A stretch of DNA of 5,267 bases from positions 958 through 6,224 of the forward strand of contig QHXL01000184.1 in the NCBI GenBank assembly GCA_003222935.1, written 5' to 3'. A program made the translations under genes and the position numbers. This document shows, in pieces, positions 1-4,963 of this stretch. Source of the stretch: Acidobacteriota bacterium. Its GTDB lineage: Bacteria > Acidobacteriota > Blastocatellia > Pyrinomonadales > Pyrinomonadaceae. Below the pieces are notes generated by a model, which searched no databases, was not told the origin of the DNA, and saw only the letters and a program-made list of their open reading frames with translations. The stretch's first letter is position 1. Every line of letters starts with the position of its first letter.

Positions 1-530
1 ATGACGTCTGCGAGTGATGCCAGGGAATTCAGTGCACCTGATGAGATCCATTCACCTCCCTTCTCGGCAATGACTTCTGCCGCTCGAGAGAAGTCTTCCG
101 CGGCCAGCAAATGTCGAACCCCGGGTTCCCATGAACCGCGGCCCAGGAAATACTCAGCGAGACGTTGGTGCTCGGCGGCAACACCACTTTTTCCGATTTC
201 ACTTCGAAGCCGGCGACGCAGAAAACTTTGAAACAGCGGATGAAGTCGGTACTCGTCACCTTTGCCGTCACTGACCAGGGTGATAAAGACGTTACGACGT
301 ACCAATGCCGGCAGCAGACTTGCGGAGTTATCGTCCGTAAATAAAGCCGCACAAGTATCCAGGTCGATGTTTTCCAGCAAGGCAATCTTCAACAGCAGTG
401 CTTGAACTTCGCCTGACTCATCTGTGAAAACTTCTTCCGCGAAGTAATCGAAGATGTCTCGCTCGGATTGACGCAAGACTTCCACCAGGTCAGTTGAACG
501 TGAACTGGTTACGTTTTTCTGAGCAACTTG
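1..530 (-). pseudogene. C-terminal part of frameshifted MalT-type STAND regulator (winged helix + helical repeats), partial
   Basis: Reading the minus strand from about 530 in the frame one base back from the upstream ORF gives an open frame to the window edge. It begins QVAQKNV and includes RDIFDYFAEEVF, the segment that follows the NTPase domain in MalT-type proteins (usually FDYLAEEV). Next come a winged-helix-like stretch (LLLKIALLENIDLDTCAALF), the motif YRLHPLFQSFLRRRL (family HPLF..LLR), and helical repeats (AAEHQRLAEYFLGRGSWEPG, then HLLAAEDFSRAAEVIAEKGG) resembling the MalT TPR region. There is no ATG near the start. A GTG at 485 is the first candidate for independent translation and has no clear ribosome site. 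The C-terminal output domain, normally a LuxR helix-turn-helix or a BTAD, would lie outside the window. I infer this is the displaced remainder of the gene starting at 1408. It could still be expressed by frameshifting or re-initiation. Confidence 0.75.
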
Positions 531-1408
531 CCTGATCGTTCTCGATATTCGGCTAATTGCTCGGCGGTGAGCTCGAGGTCAAAAACCTTCCTGAACAGTT
601 CCTGGGTTTCTTCGTCCGTAAAAAGCAGGTCACTACGATCAATTACGGATGAGGCCGACTGGGATCGCAGACGGGCCAGGGCAAGCGGCGGCGTTTCGCG
701 CGAGATCATCACCACATGCAGGACGTCCGGGAGGTAAGCTAATAAACGATCAAGTACTGCATGGACCGGGGTATCCAATCCCAGGTGGTGATAGTCATCG
801 AGTACTACGATTAATTGCTGTTCTACCTGTTCGAGTACTTCATTAATCAAAACATCTACTGCACGCTCCGGGTTCTGAGCTAACTCGGCTGAGGACTCGC
901 TGAGATAGGCAAACATTGCATCGCCGAACCCAGGGACTACCTGTTGAATACCAAAGCTTAGATAGCCCAGGAATACGAACGGGTCGCTATCAGTTCGGTC
1001 CAGTTGATACCAGACGAACTGACGGTCATGCGTTCGAAGAAAATCGGCTACCAGCGTAGTTTTCCCGGAACCCGCATTTGCAGTGACAAGGGTTAATGGA
1101 TTAGCGAGGTTTGTGAAAAGTCGTTCGGTGAGGCGTGAGCGTGAGAGTAGTTGCGGCGCGGGGCGAGGTAATAACAGTTTGGTGCGAAGAAAGAAGGCTG
1201 GCCTGATATCAGCCGGTTCGCTTCTAACTTCTGATCCGGGAGTGGTGGAACTATTACCCTGACGGGTTTTCGGCGCCATCAAACTGTGCCTCTGGGCCCT
1301 GAGTTCGAATGGGCCGAGGTTACCACAGGAAATTACCGCCATACCACCTTGGTCCCGACGACCGGTGACTGTCTTAGTCCATCTAACTTGTTCCTGACGT
1401 CCTTCCAT
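509..1408 (-). CDS. MalT/LuxR-type STAND NTPase, N-terminal part (frameshifted)
   Basis: The 299-residue product is the NTPase module of MalT-like signal-transduction ATPases. The family entry motif FLRTKLLLPRPAPQLLSRSRL spans about 73-93, Walker A is ANAGSGKTT (110-118), Walker B is LIVVLDDYH (199-207), and a sensor-like strand VVMISRE lies near 232-238. Known family members use ATP and an inducer to assemble and activate transcription; the inducer here is unknown. The frame ends at RSGKLLRKT, exactly where the conserved GWVxxLQL segment should follow, and homology resumes in the -1 frame (1-530). The start is uncertain. ATG 1408 lies 16 bp after the upstream stop but has no good ribosome site. 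ATG 1279 (MAPKTRQ, residue 44) has AGAGG 9 nt upstream and just precedes the conserved region, so it may be the real start. The first ~60 residues are low-complexity and not family-like. The gene is probably co-transcribed with its upstream paralogue. Confidence 0.8.
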   Translation of the reverse strand: MEGRQEQVRWTKTVTGRRDQGGMAVISCGNLGPFELRAQRHSLMAPKTRQGNSSTTPGSEVRSEPADIRPAFFLRTKLLLPRPAPQLLSRSRLTERLFTNLANPLTLVTANAGSGKTTLVADFLRTHDRQFVWYQLDRTDSDPFVFLGYLSFGIQQVVPGFGDAMFAYLSESSAELAQNPERAVDVLINEVLEQVEQQLIVVLDDYHHLGLDTPVHAVLDRLLAYLPDVLHVVMISRETPPLALARLRSQSASSVIDRSDLLFTDEETQELFRKVFDLELTAEQLAEYRERSGKLLRKT

Positions 1409-1424
1409 ATGAAGTTTTCACAAC

Positions 1425-2321
1425 CTAGCCGACCTTGATTCTTCGACTGGGTTCGGTCGTGACGGATCCACTCCTGGCCCACTGGAGCGTCGCAGCCAGC
1501 TGCGAAAGCCCTGCTGCGCGACCGTGTGAATGGTCAACAGCGATGCAGGCTTGCTCGCGCGATAAGCCATATTGAGCGAAGAGTCGAATTGCCTCTTCGC
1601 GGGTAAAAGCGAGTGTGTCTTCGTCTATCACTGACAATGTTTGTTTGGAACGCATTCGCCAGAGTGGAGCGGGCGGTGTCCGACTGGTAATCAGCAGGTG
1701 AACATCAGCGGGCAGTAACGGCAGAAGGCGTTGCAGGAATGGCACGAGCCAGGGCGAGTCCGAGACGAGATGTAGATCCTCGATAACAATCAGTAACGGT
1801 TGGTCCGGGTGTCGTTCCAACTCAAAAACAAACGTTTCGGCAAATTGGGCCACGTAGCCGTCTGTTGACGCGCATTGAAGAAGCGATAGAAGACGGTGGT
1901 TTCCGAAATTTGGCCACTGCGCCCGAATGCTGGAAATAAGGTAGTCGAAGAAGATCTGGGGTTGGGCGTCCGGTGCGTCCACTTTGTACCAGGCCACGTC
2001 ACGTTTCACTTGCCCGATGAAATCAAGCGCCAGGGTGGTCTTACCGGAACCGGCGCGTCCACTGACTACGGTGGAAGTACAGGACCGAAGACTTTGTTCG
2101 AGTAGTTTGCGCAGTCGAGGTCGAGGTACCGCTGCCGTTGGCGAAGGTATGCTGATTTTGTCGACGATAAGTTCCAGCTGGCCAGGGTTGGTATCGGATG
2201 AGGATTCGTTGCTGAGCATGGATTTGGTAAGGCTTTCCGGGTTGAAGACATTCTTTTGGCTACTGACGGTTGGACTTCTCGTCAGACAGACACGCAGTTG
2301 GTTTGTGCTGAACTCTGTCAC
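1425..2321 (-). CDS. Stand-alone MalT-type STAND NTPase domain protein
   Basis: The 298-residue protein resembles the NTPase domain of MalT/LuxR-type ATPases. It has an entry motif AAVPRPRLRKLLEQSL (63-78), Walker A GRAGSGKTT (88-96), a WYKVDAPDAQP segment (111-121), Walker B LLIVIEDLH (176-184), a sensor-like LLITSR (209-214) and an end-of-domain HGRAAGLSQLAATL (266-279). It then stops about 19 residues later, whereas family members continue for several hundred residues of winged helix, TPR and DNA-binding domain. No continuation is visible in another frame in the short gap to the next gene, so it is either a true single-domain protein or a truncated relic. It is paralogous to the next gene: both share AGSGKTTL, a WY.(V/L)D motif and a P-x-FG motif at matching spacing. 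GTG 2321 gives the longest form but lacks a Shine-Dalgarno; ATG 2219 (residue 35) is an alternative. The ligand and output are unknown. Confidence 0.78.
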   Translation of the reverse strand: MTEFSTNQLRVCLTRSPTVSSQKNVFNPESLTKSMLSNESSSDTNPGQLELIVDKISIPSPTAAVPRPRLRKLLEQSLRSCTSTVVSGRAGSGKTTLALDFIGQVKRDVAWYKVDAPDAQPQIFFDYLISSIRAQWPNFGNHRLLSLLQCASTDGYVAQFAETFVFELERHPDQPLLIVIEDLHLVSDSPWLVPFLQRLLPLLPADVHLLITSRTPPAPLWRMRSKQTLSVIDEDTLAFTREEAIRLFAQYGLSREQACIAVDHSHGRAAGLSQLAATLQWARSGSVTTEPSRRIKVG

Positions 2322-2343
2322 CCGGTGGTTTTATCTGGAGGCC

Positions 2344-2360
2344 CTTGAGAAATTCTTGAG
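2344..2360 (-). repeat. CTCAAG direct repeat, 11-bp period, upstream of the STAND gene
   Basis: On the minus strand CTCAAG occurs twice, separated by AATTT, so the two copies start 11 bp apart, about one helical turn. They lie 23-39 bp upstream of the GTG at 2321. Tandem half-sites with this spacing are typical of response-regulator or activator sites, but a chance hexamer repeat is also possible. No function is assigned. Confidence 0.3.
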
Positions 2361-2402
2361 GTTTTAAACACGGATGGGCACTGTGCCTAAGCGGGGCCTG
2401 GT

Positions 2403-2494
2403 GCTGGGACCGCATCAGGCGTCCCCGCCCGCCGTTTGAGTCTCCCTGTACTCGGTAGCTAACGCGTGCAGGCGGGGAGGCCTGCGGTTCCAGC
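2403..2494. repeat. Pair of inverted REP-like palindromic repeats
   Basis: Copy A on the plus strand (about 2403-2433) begins GCTGGGACCGCA and contains CCCCGCC. Copy B (2468-2494) is the same unit inverted: GGCGGGG (2471-2477) complements the CCCCGCC of copy A, and TGCGGTTCCAGC (2483-2494) complements its first 12 bases with a single G-T difference. Copy B is itself a hairpin, GCAGGC (2468-2473), loop GGGGAG, GCCTGC (2480-2485). Two head-to-head units form a large imperfect stem, the arrangement of bacterial REP/BIME elements. Such elements are usually dispersed, intergenic and between co-directional or convergent genes, where they can stabilise RNA or attenuate transcription. Genome copy number cannot be seen here. 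Confidence 0.6.
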
Positions 2495-2521
2495 ATGATG
2501 CCTGGGGATCCAGCAGGAGGG

Positions 2522-2537
2522 CTCGCTAAAACGCGAG
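2522..2537 (-). terminator. Small hairpin after the UbiB-like gene, weak terminator candidate
   Basis: Reading the minus strand, about 10 nt after the kinase stop codon there is CTCGC, a six-base loop GTTTTA, then GCGAG. The 5-bp GC-rich stem is well placed, but no U-run follows (the next bases are CCCTCC). It is therefore at best a weak or factor-assisted terminator, perhaps acting with the REP-like structure just downstream. Confidence 0.3.
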
Positions 2538-2546
2538 GTCTACTGA

Positions 2547-4205
2547 CTAACTGGTTTTTTTGTCGTATAAGAGGATGCTGAGCGCAAGCATGAGTCCGGC
2601 AACTGCGGCGAGGATGAAGAGAATCATCGCAATCCCGGGATAGCCAAGTATTTTAAAGGTCGTTTCGACGCGCATTAACATCGCAGCGCCAACTATCAAG
2701 GAAGCTACGACGAGTCCGAGGGTTATCCTGTTTGCCACCTTCTGAAGACCATCGAGCACAACCTTTTCGTCGATGGCATCCACTTTAAAGCGCAATTTGT
2801 TATCACCAACTGCATCAAGGATCTTGTTCACCCGAGTCGGTAGCTTCTCGGTAAACTCCTTCAAATCGACTGCCCCTGACATCAGATTTGCCGGTGCCAG
2901 ACTGCGAAGAATATTTCGTTCGAGAATTCCCTGCGCTTCTTCGCGAATAACGGCATTGGGATCGAATCCCGGATCAAGGACGTAAACAACCCGGTCGAGA
3001 TTCATCAGTGCCTTGGCAATCATCGTGAACTGTGACGGCAGTCGGAACCAGCATTCAGCCGAGATCTTAGTTATTTCAAGGGTAACGACTCCAGCGTTCG
3101 CCCGACTCAGAACTGCATCAGAATTCTCCGCCACCAGGTCGACTATTCGATTTGTGAATTTGTTTCGATCAAACCCTTCCTTCGCTTCACCCATCTTAAT
3201 TGCGGATTCCGCGGCCATCTCGCCTCGACCCTCGGCGATGGACAGTAGAAGTCGCAATAGGTTGTCCTGAAAAGAGCTTGTTACATGGCCCACCATTCCG
3301 AGATCCAGTAGCGCGATACAGTTGTCGTCGGTCAGGAATACATTTCCAGGGTGCGGATCAGCATGAAAGAGTCCGTCGATTAACAGCTGTTTTAAATATG
3401 CTCGAAATAGTTCGTCTGCCAGTTCAGATCCATTGATCTCTAGGAGTCGAAGCGGGTTCAGCGATGTGACCTTCTTACCTGGAAGATATTCCATGGTAAG
3501 GATCCGGGTCGTCGTATAGTCTTCGATCGGTTCCGGAACGATGATGTTTTCAAACTCGGACAGGTTTCGTGAGATGGTATTTAGGTTCCTGGCTTCGGTC
3601 GTGAAGTCGAGCTCGCGCAACAAACTCTTCCTCAAATCGAAGAGCATATTTTCAAATTCGTATCGCCGGCCTAGTTCGGTATGGGTATCAAGAAAATGTG
3701 CAATCTCAAGCAATGCGTCGAGATCGTCAGCGATTAACTCTCGAATATTAGGTCGCTGGACCTTAACAACAACCGCGCGACCATCGCGCATATAGGCACG
3801 ATGAACCTGGGCCAGTGACGCCGCAGCTAAAGGAGTTGTCTCAAACTCGGCGAAGGCTTTTGAGATCCTGACTCCGAGTTCGCCTGAGACGATTCTTTCG
3901 ACTTCCTCATAACTGATAGGGTCAATTTGATCCTGGAGTTTTGCGAGAGCGTCGAGATAAGGAGTTGGCAGGAGATCGGCGCGAGTTGAGAGTAGCTGGC
4001 CCAACTTGATGAACGTTGGCCCAAGCCGCTCGAGATCCTTGGCTAACTCTTCGGCAGAGGCGGCCGTTTCGACTGCCATCTCCTCTGGTAAGACACTCTC
4101 TTCAAGACCCGCCTGGCTAATCAAGTCGGACCGCCCGTACTTAATCAGCAGCATAGCTACGTCTTTGTAACGTTTCAGGCGGTCCGGCTTAAGTGATATT
4201 CCCAT
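2547..4205 (-). CDS. UbiB/AarF (ABC1/ADCK) family atypical kinase-like membrane protein
   Basis: The complete 552-residue protein has every hallmark of the UbiB family. These are the KxGQ motif in GPTFIKLGQ (62-70), the Ala-rich loop AAASLAQVH (127-135) that replaces the usual Gly-rich loop, the nucleotide-binding Lys in VVVKVQRP (K148), RELDFTTEA (197-205), catalytic HADPHPGN (281-288) and metal-binding DLG (301-303). Two C-terminal hydrophobic helices (about 494-511 and 520-547) anchor it in the membrane. Family members are ATPases that support biosynthesis or extraction of ubiquinone and other isoprenoid lipids; with no quinone genes nearby, the lipid here cannot be named. The C-terminal pair of helices and the overall length match the ADCK/AarF type. 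ATG 4205 is chosen because the conserved N-terminal part follows at once, although the upstream AAAGAAA is only a weak ribosome site. It is divergent from the selenoprotein gene. Confidence 0.93.
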   Translation of the reverse strand: MGISLKPDRLKRYKDVAMLLIKYGRSDLISQAGLEESVLPEEMAVETAASAEELAKDLERLGPTFIKLGQLLSTRADLLPTPYLDALAKLQDQIDPISYEEVERIVSGELGVRISKAFAEFETTPLAAASLAQVHRAYMRDGRAVVVKVQRPNIRELIADDLDALLEIAHFLDTHTELGRRYEFENMLFDLRKSLLRELDFTTEARNLNTISRNLSEFENIIVPEPIEDYTTTRILTMEYLPGKKVTSLNPLRLLEINGSELADELFRAYLKQLLIDGLFHADPHPGNVFLTDDNCIALLDLGMVGHVTSSFQDNLLRLLLSIAEGRGEMAAESAIKMGEAKEGFDRNKFTNRIVDLVAENSDAVLSRANAGVVTLEITKISAECWFRLPSQFTMIAKALMNLDRVVYVLDPGFDPNAVIREEAQGILERNILRSLAPANLMSGAVDLKEFTEKLPTRVNKILDAVGDNKLRFKVDAIDEKVVLDGLQKVANRITLGLVVASLIVGAAMLMRVETTFKILGYPGIAMILFILAAVAGLMLALSILLYDKKTS

Positions 4206-4290
4206 TCAGTTTCTTTTCGTACAGGCTCTAAAAAGTTGAAACAATTCAAACTAAACTATATCGTTCTAAAGGATTTGTAGAGTCAGACTT

Positions 4291-4306
4291 TGTCACCACG
4301 TGGACA
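4291..4306. promoter_or_regulatory. Palindromic operator candidate
   Basis: The segment reads TGTC-ACCACGTG-GACA. It contains an 8-bp perfect palindrome CCACGTGG (4296-4303) and outer complementary arms TGTC/GACA. It lies about 75 bp upstream of the selenoprotein start, after the possible -10, so it could bind a dimeric regulator. This is a shape-based guess only. Confidence 0.25.
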
Positions 4307-4333
4307 GAAGTCTTACGTAAAGGTCACGCACAG

Positions 4334-4353
4334 CGGACCACTGAGTCCGGTCC
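4334..4353 (+). other. Two mutually exclusive small hairpins in the 5' leader
   Basis: CGGAC (4334-4338) can pair with GTCCG (4345-4349), leaving a CACTGA loop. Alternatively GGACC (4335-4339) can pair with GGTCC (4349-4353) with a nine-base loop. Both lie about 15-20 nt upstream of the ribosome site of the selenoprotein gene. Competing short stems in a leader can affect initiation, but nothing identifies this as a known riboswitch. Confidence 0.25.
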
Positions 4354-4367
4354 AACGCAACCTATCT

Positions 4368-4373
4368 GAGGAG
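4368..4373 (+). promoter_or_regulatory. Shine-Dalgarno site of the selenoprotein gene
   Basis: GAGGAG ends 8 nt before ATG 4382, a strong match at ideal spacing. It fixes the start of the selenoprotein and argues for active translation of this frame. Confidence 0.8.
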
Positions 4374-4381
4374 AAGCTAAC

Positions 4382-4963
4382 ATGATTAAGAGAACCGCGC
4401 TGCTCGCAATGCTTCTGCTGGCATTGGTCTCAACCATTGCTGGCCAGCAACCGACAGCATCGCCGGCAGCCCAAACGGCACCGGTGGCGCCAAAAACTCA
4501 TTTGAAAGTGGGCCAACCAGCTCCCGATTTCACTCTTAGAGACACTGGTGGCAAGCCAGTAAAACTTTCCGACTTCAAAGGTAAGAAAAATGTCGTTCTC
4601 GCCTTTTACGTCCTGGCGTTTACCGGTGGTTGAACGAAAGAACTAAAAGCGTATCAGTCTGATATCGCAAAATTCGACGAAGCAAACACTCAGATTCTTG
4701 GGATTAGCATGGACAGTTCACCCGCCAACCGCCGCTTTGCAGAGGACATAGCCGTCACTTTTCCGTTGCTAAGCGATTGGAAGAGAACAACAGTGAAGGA
4801 CTACGGACTGTTCAATGAGACAAGTGGCTACGCCGCGCGAGCGACGTTCGTGATCGACAAGGAAGGAATAATTCAGAAGATCGAAGAGGGAAATACCGCC
4901 ATCGACCCGACCGGGGCTTATCAGGCGTGCAACGTGCTTGAAAAGAAGAAATCAACGCCCTAG
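4382..4963 (+). CDS. Exported peroxiredoxin-like selenoprotein (AhpC/TSA redoxin, Sec84 encoded by UGA)
   Basis: Read through the UGA at 4631-4633, this frame encodes 193 residues. A signal peptide (positive MIKR, hydrophobic 5-19, cleavage likely near A20/G21) and a Pro/Ala-rich linker precede the redoxin domain: [12 protein letters not shown] (43-54), [15 protein letters not shown] (62-76), then LAFTGG-U-TKEL with Sec at 84. In AhpC/TSA proteins this position is the peroxidatic Cys, preceded by Thr at -3 (T81 here). Downstream are ILGIS, FPLLSDW, and [11 protein letters not shown] with the conserved active-site Arg (R153). The only other Cys-like residue is C183 near the C terminus, a possible resolving Cys. 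The Pro of the usual PxxxTxxC motif is V77. The 110 open, family-like codons after the UGA and the SECIS-like stem argue against a true stop. Expected role: reduction of peroxides in the periplasm, with an unknown reductant. Standard callers would split it at the UGA. It is not a sequenced-to-protein fact. Confidence 0.87.
4631..4633 (+). other. In-frame UGA, predicted selenocysteine codon
   Basis: This TGA is codon 84 and sits between TGG (T81-G82-G83) and TKEL, aligned with the peroxidatic Cys of peroxiredoxins (compare FTPGCT in Bcp-type proteins). Cys-to-Sec substitution at exactly the catalytic position is the standard signature of bacterial selenoproteins. Confidence 0.85.
4649..4668 (+). 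promoter_or_regulatory. Candidate bacterial SECIS hairpin
   Basis: The stem pairs GCG (4649-4651) with CGC (4666-4668) and TATCA (4652-4656) with TGATA (4660-4664), giving 8 bp around a GUC loop (4657-4659), with U4665 bulged on the 3' side. The stem starts 15 nt after the UGA and the loop G lies 23 nt after it, within the usual window for bacterial SECIS elements. The apex CA-GUC-UG resembles the CA-GGUC-UG apex of E. coli fdhF, the SelB-binding part. One difference is that the bulged U important in E. coli lies on the 5' side. Confidence 0.7.

Larger units (their letters stand above)
2322..2546. other. GC-rich non-coding gap between ubiB-like gene and STAND genes
   Basis: This 225-bp gap lies between two genes transcribed in the same (minus) direction. 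I see no gene here. An open frame on the minus strand (2496 to 2260) has a GC-rich, Pro/Ala/Arg-rich, unfamily-like product that begins inside the palindromic repeat, so I treat it as spurious. The gap contains a hairpin just past the kinase stop, a pair of inverted REP-like repeats, a small palindrome GGCAC-T-GTGCC (2377-2387) and a CTTGAG direct repeat close to the STAND start. Any promoter for the STAND genes must lie here, but no convincing -35/-10 pair is visible. Confidence 0.6.
4206..4381. promoter_or_regulatory. Divergent promoter region between UbiB-like and selenoprotein genes
   Basis: Promoters for both flanking genes must lie in this 176-bp gap. Its left half is AT-rich. On the plus strand TTGAAA (4236-4241) and TATATC (4257-4262) resemble -35/-10 boxes, but the 15-bp spacing is short. 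On the minus strand TATAGT is a possible -10 for the kinase gene, without a clear -35. TTGAA-N4-TTCAA (4236-4249) is a perfect small inverted repeat overlapping the plus -35 candidate. No start site can be fixed from sequence alone. Confidence 0.4.

Noticed and set aside
29..385. A 118-residue minus-strand ORF starting at 385
   Set aside because: It is in a different frame from the clear winged-helix/helical-repeat sequence of the STAND regulator, and its product is not family-like.
511..520. Programmed -1 frameshift at the A5 run
   Set aside because: It is not a standard X XXY YYZ slippery heptamer in the right frame, no clear stimulatory stem follows, and it would not restore the missing conserved segment; a deletion fits better.
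1984..2367. A 127-residue plus-strand ORF antisense to the STAND NTPase
   Set aside because: Opposite-strand shadow of a gene with intact Walker motifs; no ribosome site or recognisable domain.
2260..2496. A 78-residue minus-strand ORF
   Set aside because: It begins inside the REP-like palindrome, has a Pro/Arg-rich product without family features, and overlaps the STAND gene; an artefact of the repeat.
4382..4633. An 83-residue stand-alone protein ending at TGA
   Set aside because: It would end in the middle of a redoxin domain at the catalytic residue, and family sequence continues in the same frame; a Sec codon explains it better.
4709..4963. A separate gene starting at ATG 4709
   Set aside because: The ATG is an internal Met of the redoxin domain (GISMDSS) with no ribosome site, and it is in frame with the selenoprotein.
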